Of a DNA stretch of 64,000 nucleotides, positions 41,616 through 49,976 are shown in pieces. Source of the DNA: Nitrososphaerota archaeon (GTDB taxonomy: Archaea > Thermoproteota > Nitrososphaeria > Nitrososphaerales > Gagatemarchaeaceae); NCBI GenBank assembly GCA_027339745.1, contig DAHWNW010000002.1, positions 119,725 to 183,724 of the forward strand, written 5' to 3'. Positions within the stretch are counted from its first letter, which is position 1, and the number at the start of each line of letters is the position of its first letter. A program made the position numbers and the translations under genes. The notes beneath the pieces were generated by a model that made no database searches, had not been told where the DNA came from, and saw nothing but the letters and a program-made list of their open reading frames with translations.

Positions 41616-42795
41616 ATGAGACGACGCGCACCTTCACGCCCAAGCGCTCTTCGATGAAGCTGACGAGTCGCCTCCCCTCCGGAGGGAGTCCGCCCTCAAA
41701 GCCGGCTCCGCGCATGGAGAACGGAGCTTCGAGGACAGGTCGGGCCTCGTCCAGGGCTCCCATAGCCTTCTGGAAGTCTGTGGTCTCGCTCCCGTTCAGG
41801 TCGTACGCCGCGCAGACCTTCACCTCGTCCATCTTCGAGAGGACGTCAAGCTTCGTGACAGCCACCTCATCTACGCCGTTGAGTTTGATAGCGTACCGCA
41901 ACGACACCAGGTCGAGCCACCCGACCCTCCTTGGCCTCCCAGTCGTGGCGCCGTACTCGTTCCCCAGCGTGCGCAGCCTCGTCGACTGCTCCCCTGAGAT
42001 CTCAGACGGGAATGGGCCGCCCCCCACCCTCGTGGTATAGCACTTCATCACCCCAAGGGGTTTGCCAGCCAGGCCCGGGGATATCCCGAAGGCGGAGGGG
42101 ATGTAGCTCGCTGTCGTGTGCGTGGAGGTGACATATGGGTAGGTGCCGTGCAGTAGGTCAAGGAGAGTCCCCTGGGACCCTTCGAAGAGCACGCTCCCCC
42201 CCGACTCGGCTATTTCGACGACCCTGCCAGCGGCGTCTCCGGTCAGTCCCGCGAGGAGCCTGCCGGATTCGACCCCCCAGGCGGTCAGAGGTGCCGGGTC
42301 CAGTGATAGTTCCCGGTAGAATGAGGCGAGGGGGCCGAAGTCAAAGCCGGCGAGGAGGTCCCCCGCCCTGGGGTTCAGCCTCAGCGCCCGCAGCGCGTAG
42401 GACGGTCCTATCCCCCGCCTCGTGGTCCCTAGCGCGGCGGCTCCCCTGGCTTCCTCTATCTTGGCGTCCAGCGCCCTGTCGACGGGGGTGACCAGGGTGC
42501 ATCTGGAGTCCACGATGAGCCTCTTCTTCGGCGCCTCAGGTAGAAGGGCCAGCTCCTCGGCCAGCACGACGGGGTCGGTCGCGACCGCGGCGCCGATGAG
42601 GAGCTGCTTCCCCTTCAGCGCCCCCGAGGGGACGAGATGGAATGTGTGCTTGTTGTTCCCTATGACCACAGTGTGGCCGGCGTTGCTCCCGCCGTTGAAC
42701 CTGGCCACGGCGTCGTAGCCTGTGGCGAGATAGTCGACGATCTTCCCCTTCCCTTCGTCCCCCCACTGGAGGCCTACTACTGAGAGGTTTGGCGC
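41581..42795 (-). CDS. purA: Adenylosuccinate synthetase; N-terminal start not resolvable
   Basis: Joins IMP and aspartate with GTP to form adenylosuccinate. The frame from 42795 gives about 404 residues. The N-terminal P-loop is intact as LSVVGLQWGDEGKGKIVDYL, and the IMP/aspartate segments follow (ARFNGGSNAGHTVVI, GTTRRGIGPSYALRA, FEGSQGTLLDLLHGTYPYVT). However, no ATG, GTG or TTG precedes the P-loop in this frame after the in-frame stop at 42804-42802. The first in-frame GTG lies inside the P-loop domain at 42708 and would delete GDEGKGK. ATG and GTG at the guaB stop are out of frame by one base. Either a one-base error or indel lies near 42796-42801, or initiation is unusual. Confidence 0.9.
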   Translation of the reverse strand, partial: APNLSVVGLQWGDEGKGKIVDYLATGYDAVARFNGGSNAGHTVVIGNNKHTFHLVPSGALKGKQLLIGAAVATDPVVLAEELALLPEAPKKRLIVDSRCTLVTPVDRALDAKIEEARGAAALGTTRRGIGPSYALRALRLNPRAGDLLAGFDFGPLASFYRELSLDPAPLTAWGVESGRLLAGLTGDAAGRVVEIAESGGSVLFEGSQGTLLDLLHGTYPYVTSTHTTASYIPSAFGISPGLAGKPLGVMKCYTTRVGGGPFPSEISGEQSTRLRTLGNEYGATTGRPRRVGWLDLVSLRYAIKLNGVDEVAVTKLDVLSKMDEVKVCAAYDLNGSETTDFQKAMGALDEARPVLEAPFSMRGAGFEGGLPPEGRRLVSFIEERLGVKVRVVSYGEERSKTIEL

Positions 42796-42796
42796 G

Positions 42797-44272
42797 TCAC
42801 ATCACCTTCTGGATATCGTGCGGGAGGCTCTCCTTGTACCCGGCAGAGGTGATTCTCATGAACTCGGCCTTCTTCCTCAGCTCGGAGAGCGTACGGGCGC
42901 CCGAGTAGCTCATGCCTGACCTGAGCCCTCCTACCAGCTGCTTCACCACCTCGTCCACCCTCCCCTTGTAAGGTATGAGCCCTTCCACCCCCTCGGGGAC
43001 GCTTTCTTCTATAACCTCTTCAATCAGCTCGTCCTCCCTTGGCCCGGACCCGCCGGTCTCGCGCACTCGCCTGCCTACTGTCGCCGCCAGGGAGGCCATC
43101 CCCCTCGTGAGCTTGTATCTGACCCCTTCCTTGAGGACTGTGGGTCCGGGGCTCTCTTCGGTTCCAGCGAACAGGCTCCCGATCATGACCGACGACGCTC
43201 CCGCAGCGAGCGCCTTGGTGACGTCCCCAGGGTTCCTTATCCCCCCGTCACCAATGATGGGGACACCACTGTCAGCGGCCCCGTCTGCGCAGTCCATGAT
43301 CGCGGTGAGCTGAGGGACGCCAGAGCCAGTCACCACGCGTGTCACGCAGATGCTCCCCGAGCCGACGCCCACCTTGACCGCATCAGCCCCCGCCCGGATT
43401 AGGTCTAGCGCGCCCTTCGCCGTGGCAACGTTCCCCGCGACGACCTCTACATCTCCCAGCTCCCGCTTGATCTCCTTCAGAGTCTCCATGGCGTAGGCAG
43501 AGTGCCCGTGGGCGATATCGACGACCAGGGCGTCCGCACCGGCGTCGAAGAGCTTTCGCGAGCGTTCCATGTGATCCCCTTTTACCCCCACGGCCGCCGC
43601 GACCCTCAGGCGCCCTTTGGAATCCTTCGTCGCGGAGGGGAACTGCCTGCGCTTCACTATGTCCTTCGAGGTAATCAGCCCGGCGAGGGTCCCCTTGCCA
43701 TCGAGCAGAGGGAGCTTCTCAATCTTGTTGTCGTGGAGGATCTTCTTCGCATCCTCCATGCTCACCCCCTTGCGGGCCGTGATGAGTTTCGACTTCGGGG
43801 TCATCACCTCCTTCACCCTCCTGTCGAGGTCGTCCTCCAAAGTTATGTCGCGCCTTGTGAGGAGCCCGAGGACCTTCCTTGAGCTGTCGACTATCACTAT
43901 CCCACCGATGTCTCTGTCGCTGATGATGGCCTGGGCTTGGCGGACTGTCCGGTCCGGGCTCATCGTGATGGGGTCATCTATTACCACCCCCTCCGATCTC
44001 TTCACCTTCAGCACCTCGGACACCTGTTCTTCGACGGTTAGGAATCTGTGAACCACGCCGATCCCGCCCAGGCGTGCCAGCGCTATCGCCATGGAAGACT
44101 CCGTCACCGTGTCCATGTTGGCACTGACTATCGGGACGCTGAGTGGGATCCGCCTGGAGAAACGGGTACGAGTGTCGGCGTCTTTGCGGGACTCTACATC
44201 GGAGAACTTTGGGACGAGGAGGACGTCGTCGAAAGTGAGGCCAACTCGGGGGCCAGGGCCGGATGCCTTCAC
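42797..44272 (-). CDS. guaB: Inosine-5'-monophosphate dehydrogenase
   Basis: Oxidises IMP to XMP, the committed step to GMP. 491 residues from the GTG at 44272. [15 protein letters not shown] opens the barrel, two CBS domains are inserted ([20 protein letters not shown] and neighbours), and the catalytic cysteine is in [18 protein letters not shown]. The frame extends to a GTG at 44293, but the TATA-like tataaa at 44301-44296 is only 3 bases from it; the 44272 GTG is 24-29 bases downstream of that box and fits a leaderless start. purA follows immediately. Confidence 0.95.
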   Translation of the reverse strand: MKASGPGPRVGLTFDDVLLVPKFSDVESRKDADTRTRFSRRIPLSVPIVSANMDTVTESSMAIALARLGGIGVVHRFLTVEEQVSEVLKVKRSEGVVIDDPITMSPDRTVRQAQAIISDRDIGGIVIVDSSRKVLGLLTRRDITLEDDLDRRVKEVMTPKSKLITARKGVSMEDAKKILHDNKIEKLPLLDGKGTLAGLITSKDIVKRRQFPSATKDSKGRLRVAAAVGVKGDHMERSRKLFDAGADALVVDIAHGHSAYAMETLKEIKRELGDVEVVAGNVATAKGALDLIRAGADAVKVGVGSGSICVTRVVTGSGVPQLTAIMDCADGAADSGVPIIGDGGIRNPGDVTKALAAGASSVMIGSLFAGTEESPGPTVLKEGVRYKLTRGMASLAATVGRRVRETGGSGPREDELIEEVIEESVPEGVEGLIPYKGRVDEVVKQLVGGLRSGMSYSGARTLSELRKKAEFMRITSAGYKESLPHDIQKVM

Positions 44273-44295
44273 TTGATGGCGGCTTGATTTCACAG

Positions 44296-44301
44296 TTTAT
44301 A
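44296..44301 (-). promoter_or_regulatory. TATA box of the guaB-purA-purB operon
   Basis: tataaa on the minus strand, 24-29 bases before the GTG at 44272. It is used here to choose the guaB start. Confidence 0.6.
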
Positions 44302-44432
44302 GTGTTTTTGGAGAAAGATGCCAGAGGCTATTGGCCGTCGCTTGACGGGGTCCGGTGCGTCGGTCCAGAGCACGCCCCGCTGTGGGTCGTATTGGTACCG
44401 CACTGCGGACCAACCAGGCCTTGATGATGATA

Positions 44433-44547
44433 CGCCGGGACAGGGATTTGAACCCTGAATTCCTTTTCAGGAAACAGGCTGGCTGGATTTTCATTCCAGG
44501 CTTGCGCAACTGCGTTCCTGCGCCCTACCAGATTAGGCGATCCCGGC
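44433..44547 (-). tRNA. tRNA gene with apparent intron; class II-like, possibly tRNA-Ser
   Basis: Acceptor strands GCCGGGA and TCCCGGC pair perfectly, with G as discriminator base. The T arm CAGGG-TTCAAAT-CCCTG and D arm GCCTAATCTGGTAGGGC are standard. The region between them is about 40 bases too long for a class I tRNA. A hairpin TTCC-TGAAAA-GGAA before the T arm fits a class II variable arm, and G73 plus the GCCGGG start fit archaeal tRNA-Ser; the remaining excess of about 29 bases would be an intron in the anticodon loop. An alternative inner hairpin CTGGA-ATGAAAA-TCCAG mimics a Phe (GAA) anticodon arm. The anticodon is not settled. A TATA-like box lies 28 bases upstream. Confidence 0.75.
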
Positions 44548-44570
44548 GTTCGCACGCCGGAATCAGGGCG

Positions 44571-44580
44571 CTTAAAACCT
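44571..44580 (-). promoter_or_regulatory. TATA-like box of the tRNA gene
   Basis: aggttttaag on the minus strand, centred about 28 bases before the tRNA 5' end and overlapping the cbf5 stop codon. The spacing supports 44547 as the mature 5' end. Confidence 0.55.
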
Positions 44581-45586
44581 AACTCGGAGGAGCGGCCTTC
44601 GGCTCCGCCTTTGCTCGGTGGCTCTTCCACATGCGCGGGTAGGTGCCGGCCTTCATCACCACTCGGTCGGTGGACGCGGCGAGCCCGCGCTTCAGCGGCC
44701 TGATCTCCTCAGCCGAGAGGAGGGCCTTCCCTATGGCGACAAGTTCCCCCTTTGCGCTCATCACGACGACCGGGTCGTCCCTCTTGATTCCGGGCGAGAG
44801 CGCAAGCACGCCCGGGATGCCGAGCCGCGCCCCGTGGCAAATGGCGTCGACCGCCGAATCTCGTACCACGATCCTGCCGATGGGGCCTAGCGCCTCCTCT
44901 ATCGGGAGGACCATCCTCCTGATGGGTCCCTCGTCCCCGGCTTTAAGGCGGTACACAGCGTCGCTGAGTTGGTGGAGCGTGACGAAACCCCTCTCCTCGG
45001 TCAGGGGCCCAACCTTGGTGCGCCTGAGCTCGACCATGGTGGCCCCCACGCCGAGGACTTCGCCGGCATCATAGATCAGCTTCCGTATGTACGTCCCAGA
45101 CTGGCAGACGACCCTGAAGAGCTGGAGGTTCCCCACCGACTCCTCGGTTTCGAACTCGTAGATGGTACGCGTCCTGGTCTGCCTGGACACGGAAGAGCGC
45201 TGGGGAGGCCTCTGGAATATCTCGCCGGTGAACTCTGCCATCACCTTTTCGATCTCTCTCTTGGGGACCGAGGAATGAACCCTCATCACGCCGCGGTACT
45301 CCTTCGGATAGAGCAGGAGGAGGCTGAGAGCCCTCGTGGACTGCCCAAGCCCGATGGGGAGGAGCCCGGAGACAGGGGGGTCGAGTGTCCCGCTGTGCCC
45401 CGCCTTCTCTAACCCGAGCAGTTTCCTGGTCCAGGCGACCACCTCGTGGCTGGTAGGCCCTCTGGGCTTGTCCAAGGGGATTAGGCCGTACTCGAACAGG
45501 GACTGGACGGGCCTGGAACCTGGTTCGGCCCCGTGCTCAGGGTCGGAGCCTTCCTCGTCGAGGACCAGCATCTTCTGAGCCAGCAC
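44579..45586 (-). CDS. cbf5: tRNA/rRNA pseudouridine synthase Cbf5 (TruB family)
   Basis: Catalytic subunit of H/ACA guide ribonucleoproteins; also modifies tRNA U55 directly. 335 residues. The catalytic aspartate is in HSGTLDPPVSGLLPIGLG; YPKEYRGVMRVHS and FQRPPQRSSVSRQTRTRTIY follow; the C-terminal PUA domain includes HGARLGIPGVLALSPGIKRD. The ATG is 2 bases after cmk. End of the rpl22-to-cbf5 block. Confidence 0.96.
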   Translation of the reverse strand: MLAQKMLVLDEEGSDPEHGAEPGSRPVQSLFEYGLIPLDKPRGPTSHEVVAWTRKLLGLEKAGHSGTLDPPVSGLLPIGLGQSTRALSLLLLYPKEYRGVMRVHSSVPKREIEKVMAEFTGEIFQRPPQRSSVSRQTRTRTIYEFETEESVGNLQLFRVVCQSGTYIRKLIYDAGEVLGVGATMVELRRTKVGPLTEERGFVTLHQLSDAVYRLKAGDEGPIRRMVLPIEEALGPIGRIVVRDSAVDAICHGARLGIPGVLALSPGIKRDDPVVVMSAKGELVAIGKALLSAEEIRPLKRGLAASTDRVVMKAGTYPRMWKSHRAKAEPKAAPPS

Positions 45587-45587
45587 T

Positions 45588-46148
45588 TCAGTCCCTTCGG
45601 TTCTTCACGTATCGTATCACTATATCGGCCACTTTGGACTCGTCGATGGAGTCGGTCTCGACCACCAAGTCGAAGGGCTTGAGGTCCTCGCCGAACTCTA
45701 TCCCGTAGATCTTCTTGTAGAGCTTGTAGTTCTCGCGATCCCTCACAGAGAGTATCTCCTTGCACTCCGACACTGCGATCCCATCCCTCTTGGACATCCT
45801 CACCGCCCTGCTCTCTACGGTCCCCGAAAGCCAGACCTTGATGCCATCCCTGGTGAGCCAGGGGACTGGATAGCTTGTGATTACGACGTCCCCCCGCTTC
45901 GCCTTCTTGAGCAGCCTGGCGTCCACCTCCTTATCGAAGTCGGACGACCGCTTTCGCTCTTGCAGGAACTTCATCCCGTCCCCCTTGTCCCACCAGTCTT
46001 CGCCGCCGGGGGTATATCCCTCTTCCACCGCCATCTCTTTCAAGACGTCGCCACCGCCGACCATGGGAATCCCTAGCGATTCTGCCACCTGGCGGGACAC
46101 CGAAGTCTTCCCTACTGCGGGCATCCCGGAGATTATTATCGCCTTCAA
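45588..46148 (-). CDS. cmk: Cytidylate kinase, archaeal type
   Basis: Phosphorylates CMP and dCMP. 186 residues with P-loop IIISGMPAVGKTSVSRQVAE and the downstream SGTVESRAVRMSKRDGI lid-like segment with SVRDRENYKLYKKIYGI. In archaea this kinase lies between the EMC3-like gene and cbf5, as here; L34e and L14e, which may flank it in other lineages, are not present. Substrate is inferred from family and position. Confidence 0.92.
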   Translation of the reverse strand: MKAIIISGMPAVGKTSVSRQVAESLGIPMVGGGDVLKEMAVEEGYTPGGEDWWDKGDGMKFLQERKRSSDFDKEVDARLLKKAKRGDVVITSYPVPWLTRDGIKVWLSGTVESRAVRMSKRDGIAVSECKEILSVRDRENYKLYKKIYGIEFGEDLKPFDLVVETDSIDESKVADIVIRYVKNRRD

Positions 46149-46157
46149 TGGTAATCC

Positions 46158-47075
46158 CTACGGGGTTGTGTGCAGGAGGCGGCCGAGCATCGTGGAGAAG
46201 GCGAATGAACTGAGGAAATACCACCACACTAGGCTGACGTTGTACACCCCCACGTGCTGCGTCGCCGCGGCTATGATGGGTATCGGTATGGGGGTGAAGG
46301 CGACGATGACCCCGTACCCGCCGAGGAAGCTGGCCATGAGGTAGTACACTACAAGCAGCGGGACGAATGTGACGGCGGTCACCTTGAGCCTGGCCCTCTG
46401 AACCCTCAACTGCTCCTGCTGGACCGCGAGCTCTCGTTTCTTGAGCTTGTCCAACTTCTCTTTATCCTTCGCCAGGGTCGCTTCGCGTTTCTCCTTCTGG
46501 AAGGCGTTGACCTCGGCCCTCATCCTCCGCTCCGCGTTCAGGTCGACGACCCTTTTGGTCACGAGCTGGGTGACCAGGCCCAGTGCGACTGAGGTAGTCG
46601 TGACCAGCATGGTGGACACAGGAGGGACGTACCGTGGGATGGTGAAGTTGGCTATGGCGCTGGTGTTGCTAGCGGTCAAGGTGACCCGGTAGGACCCCGA
46701 CGACGCCTTGGGGACCCAGAACATGCACCCGGAGACGGCACCCTTGTCGTTGGTCGTGCAGTAGGTCGCACCTGTCGACGAGTTGATGAGCTGCAGGGCG
46801 TTGGATCCGAAGGTGGCTGTCAGGTTCTGCCGCGGGGCGAGGTTGCTGGCGGTCACCAAGATTGATGCCCCCGAGATGTCAGAGGAGGTGTTGAATGAGA
46901 CCTTCCCTGAGCTTGCGCTCGTCGTGACGGTGGCCGTAGACTTGGGGGTTACGGCTGGAAGGACGACATAGTAGCCCACCAAGACCACCATCACGCCCAC
47001 GAGGGCGTAAGTGATGAGCCTCGAGCCCCCGATGGAAGACCCCCCCTGCGTCTTCTTCTTAGAGCCAGACTTCAT
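46158..47075 (-). CDS. EMC3/TMCO1-like (DUF106) membrane protein with an extra exported domain
   Basis: Oxa1-superfamily insertase-like protein encoded beside secY in most archaea. 305 residues. A first membrane segment (22-44) is followed by about 105 Ser/Thr-rich residues with a beta character and a cysteine pair (TYCTTNDKGAVSGC), probably outside the cell. Then come a second membrane segment (about 153-173), a charged coiled coil facing the cytoplasm (about 176-232) and further membrane segments. The Ig-like exported stretch is an addition relative to the usual DUF106 layout. It overlaps adkA by 4 bases. Insertase function is inferred from the family. Confidence 0.88.
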   Translation of the reverse strand: MKSGSKKKTQGGSSIGGSRLITYALVGVMVVLVGYYVVLPAVTPKSTATVTTSASSGKVSFNTSSDISGASILVTASNLAPRQNLTATFGSNALQLINSSTGATYCTTNDKGAVSGCMFWVPKASSGSYRVTLTASNTSAIANFTIPRYVPPVSTMLVTTTSVALGLVTQLVTKRVVDLNAERRMRAEVNAFQKEKREATLAKDKEKLDKLKKRELAVQQEQLRVQRARLKVTAVTFVPLLVVYYLMASFLGGYGVIVAFTPIPIPIIAAATQHVGVYNVSLVWWYFLSSFAFSTMLGRLLHTTP

Positions 47076-47644
47076 GGAGAGGCCTTCTCTAGCATCCTTG
47101 CGATCCCTTGGGCGACCTCCGCCTGCATCCCTTCGCCGTTCCAGACTATTGTGATAGGGGCCCCCGTGATGGTCGAGCAGGCGGTGATGAAACTCCTCGC
47201 GAGAGCGAGCTCCTCGCTGAGCGAAGCCTCCGTGGCTGGGTCCCGGTACCGTGTGGTGTCAGTGGCCCTACGCTTCGCTATCTCGGCGGGCGACGCCTCC
47301 AGGAGTATGAGGTGAGTTGGCTTCAGCGCTCTCACAACGTCGAATGGGAGGCCGGGCCAGAACCCATCGTGGGTCCTGATGAACAGGTGTGTGTCCACCA
47401 CCACGAGCCTGTCTCTCATGAGGGAAATCTTGCTGGCGGCAGCCTTCTGAAGGCGCCTCTGCTTGTCGAGTGGGAGCTTCCTCAACTCGTCCCTGTACTC
47501 GACGAGCTTCTCTGCCCTGCCTACCTCCAACATGATGGTGCCGAAGTTCGCCAGTCTCGCCCCCCGGTAGCTCCCTACGACCTTCTCCAAGACCGTGGTC
47601 TTCCCCACCCCCGGGATCCCCACTATCACAGCGCGCAGGCCCAC
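47072..47644 (-). CDS. adkA: Adenylate kinase, archaeal AdkA type
   Basis: Interconverts AMP, ADP and ATP. 190 residues with P-loop VIVGIPGVGKTTVLEKV, VVDTHLFIRTHDGFWPGLP, and the lid-like TDTTRYRDPATEASLSEELA. It directly follows secY (2 bases), the normal archaeal order. Confidence 0.96.
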   Translation of the reverse strand: MGLRAVIVGIPGVGKTTVLEKVVGSYRGARLANFGTIMLEVGRAEKLVEYRDELRKLPLDKQRRLQKAAASKISLMRDRLVVVDTHLFIRTHDGFWPGLPFDVVRALKPTHLILLEASPAEIAKRRATDTTRYRDPATEASLSEELALARSFITACSTITGAPITIVWNGEGMQAEVAQGIARMLEKASP

Positions 47645-47646
47645 GG

Positions 47647-49086
47647 CTAGCTAGCTCCGATGAGTCCGGCCAGAGCCGGAGACACTTCCTCCACCTGCTC
47701 CTTCAGCAGCATCTGGTAGTACTGAAGGATGATGTCAACCATCAGGAGCATCCCTATGCCCGTCCCGAACACCCCGACTACGTCGGCTACGCCGGCTATG
47801 AGCCCTATCAGGATCCCACCTATGATGGTAAGGGTTGGGATGTACCTGTTGAGCATCTGCTCTATCGAGAGCCCGGAACGCCTGAAACCAGGGACCTGGA
47901 CGTCGGCGTCCATCAGGTTCTTGGCGACCGCCCTGGAGTTGAGCCCCCCTATCTCAACCCACAGCCTGGCGAAGACCACCGACATGCCGACAAGGAATAG
48001 GAGGAAGACTACGGTGTGGATGGGGTCGCTGAGGGTCTGCCCGAAGCTGACCGGTGCGGTGAGGTAATAGACAAGCCCCCCTGTCGGTTGGGCGTTGAAG
48101 GCGGTTGTGGAGTTGCTCGTAGGGAAGACGGCGAGGTAGTGTAACCACCACGGAGGGTTACTCGCGCTGTACCGTTCGAGGAGCTCGGCGAAGAAGGTGA
48201 CGTTGGCCCCCAGCGCGGACACGAGGATTACAGGTATGTTTGACACGTAGAGGAGCTTGATCGGATACACTCCCTGGAAGCCCCTGTACTTTATCGACGT
48301 GATGGGAAGCTCGACCCTGATTCCTTCGATGTAGATCAACACGAGTATCATCACCACGGTCAGCGAGAACGTCATCACGCTCGGGTAGAAGTTCTCCCTG
48401 ATCAAGATGGAACCGATGTCTCCAGCGAAGAACTGGCTGATGGCACCTGGGATGAACCCGAAAATCTGGGTTACGCCTGTGGCGACCTGGAATGGGATTG
48501 GGGAGAAGGTGTACCACATCACCTGCTGGGCGACTCCCGCCAGGATGAACAAACTGACCCCGCTCCCGATCCCCCACCCCTTCTGAATCATTTCATCCAG
48601 CAGCAGGACAAGGATGCTGGCTATGACCAGCTGTATGAAGATAACGATTGACTGGTCGGCGGTGAGAGTCCCGAGCGCTCCGCCATAGATGTAGGCTGTT
48701 GACTCTCCGACAATCACAATCAGGGTGAGGAGCTTGGTGGCGGAGCCGAAGATGGCCCTGTCTGATGCGTCGCTCATGTCGAGCTTGATTATGTCGCTGC
48801 CCACGAGGAGCTGCAGGATGAGCCCCGAGGTGACGATCGGCCCGATGCCGAGCTGCATGAGCGTCCCCTGGGCGGAGGCGAATACGACCCTGAGGAAGGT
48901 GCTGGGGTTGCTCTGGGCCGCTGTTCCCGTTATCCCGAAGAGCGGGGTGGTGGCCATTACAAGATAGGCTATGAGCGCGATCCCGGTCCAGATGAAACGC
49001 TCGTTGAGCGACGGCTTCCTCTCAGGCTTAGGTATCTCTGGGAGAACCGTGCCTACGCTCTTGATGAAGTCTCGCATCGAAGCCAT
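47647..49086 (-). CDS. secY: Preprotein translocase subunit SecY
   Basis: Ten-helix channel of the Sec translocon. 479 residues. The N-terminus KPERKPSLNERFIWTGIALI, GIGPIVTSGLILQLLVGSDI and the conserved LVGMSVVFARLWVEIGGL are family features, and repeated hydrophobic segments cover the whole length. It lies between rpl15 and adkA, as in most archaea. Confidence 0.97.
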   Translation of the reverse strand: MASMRDFIKSVGTVLPEIPKPERKPSLNERFIWTGIALIAYLVMATTPLFGITGTAAQSNPSTFLRVVFASAQGTLMQLGIGPIVTSGLILQLLVGSDIIKLDMSDASDRAIFGSATKLLTLIVIVGESTAYIYGGALGTLTADQSIVIFIQLVIASILVLLLDEMIQKGWGIGSGVSLFILAGVAQQVMWYTFSPIPFQVATGVTQIFGFIPGAISQFFAGDIGSILIRENFYPSVMTFSLTVVMILVLIYIEGIRVELPITSIKYRGFQGVYPIKLLYVSNIPVILVSALGANVTFFAELLERYSASNPPWWLHYLAVFPTSNSTTAFNAQPTGGLVYYLTAPVSFGQTLSDPIHTVVFLLFLVGMSVVFARLWVEIGGLNSRAVAKNLMDADVQVPGFRRSGLSIEQMLNRYIPTLTIIGGILIGLIAGVADVVGVFGTGIGMLLMVDIILQYYQMLLKEQVEEVSPALAGLIGAS

Positions 49087-49097
49087 TTGGACGGGGG

Positions 49098-49499
49098 TTA
49101 CTCCTTAGCCAGAATCTTTCCGCCCGCGGCCTCTATTTTAGCCTGAGCTTTCTTGGTGAAAGCCGCGACCTTCACCTCGTATGCCCTTCCTACCCCTCCA
49201 GAGCCCAGGAGCTTCTCGACACCGAGCGCGGTCAGGTCGAGGGACTTCTCCCCCTTCGCGAGGTCGTCTAGCTGGCCGACGTTCACCCACCTGGAAGGCC
49301 GAACATATCCCGGCGGCCTGAACGGGTCCCGGCCGAAGTGGTCAGGGTCGTTGATGACGAGCCAGCTCCACTTGTGCTTGTGCAGACCAGCGTTGCCGTG
49401 CCCACCCTGTTTCCCGGAGTGTCGGTGCTGCCCTATCTGGCCGTAACCGTGCGTCCGCATCCCCCTGTACCTCCTCCCCTTCCTGGCCCTTGTCGGCAA
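49098..49499 (-). CDS. rpl15: Ribosomal protein L15
   Basis: Large-subunit protein, 133 residues. The His/Gly-rich N-terminus YRGMRTHGYGQIGQHRHSGK and GGHGNAGLHKHKWSW identify it. Last ribosomal gene before secY. Confidence 0.97.
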   Translation of the reverse strand: MPTRARKGRRYRGMRTHGYGQIGQHRHSGKQGGHGNAGLHKHKWSWLVINDPDHFGRDPFRPPGYVRPSRWVNVGQLDDLAKGEKSLDLTALGVEKLLGSGGVGRAYEVKVAAFTKKAQAKIEAAGGKILAKE

Positions 49500-49500
49500 G

Positions 49501-49965
49501 TCAGATCATCCTCCTCACGATGCCTTCCAGCTTCGGATTGCTCCCTAGTTCTCCTTTCTCCGTGAACTGCCTCCGCAGGGAGCGTTTGAAGCCACCCCTC
49601 GGGGGCGCCAGTCTGAAGTAGGGGAGGACCCCTGGGACCGAGGAGAGCCTCTCCTCGCCTTCCAACATCTTGGAAGCGAGCTCCTTGTGGTCCTTGAATC
49701 CCATCCTCTTCAGCGCGGAAAGGTCCAGTGGCTTCGTGGTGCTCATCATCCCTCTCTTCGATAAGAGGTCTGCAAGAAGATCCTCCTCGAGCGGGGTCCA
49801 AGAGACGTAGTCCTTGCAGAGCCTGAGCATCCCCACGGTTGCGGGGTCGTCGGGGACCACCGAGGCCGAGAACTTCTTCGCGACCCATAGCTCGTTCAGG
49901 GCCTTCCTGACAGGGACGGAGCTGTTGATCTGCCCGTGAAGGTTGACGACCAAGATTAGACCCAT
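49501..49965 (-). CDS. rpl30: Ribosomal protein L30
   Basis: Large-subunit protein of archaeal length, 154 residues. ILVVNLHGQINSSVPVRKAL, MLRLCKDYVSWTPLEEDLL, and the C-terminal FRLAPPRGGFKRSLRRQF. Just upstream of rpl15, one base apart. Confidence 0.97.
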   Translation of the reverse strand: MGLILVVNLHGQINSSVPVRKALNELWVAKKFSASVVPDDPATVGMLRLCKDYVSWTPLEEDLLADLLSKRGMMSTTKPLDLSALKRMGFKDHKELASKMLEGEERLSSVPGVLPYFRLAPPRGGFKRSLRRQFTEKGELGSNPKLEGIVRRMI

Positions 49966-49976
49966 CTCTATTCCCC

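Noticed and set aside
44433-44547. tRNA-Phe(GAA) reading of the tRNA
   Set aside because: The CTGGA-ATGAAAA-TCCAG hairpin is attractive, but it would leave large unexplained insertions on both sides and the discriminator is G rather than A.
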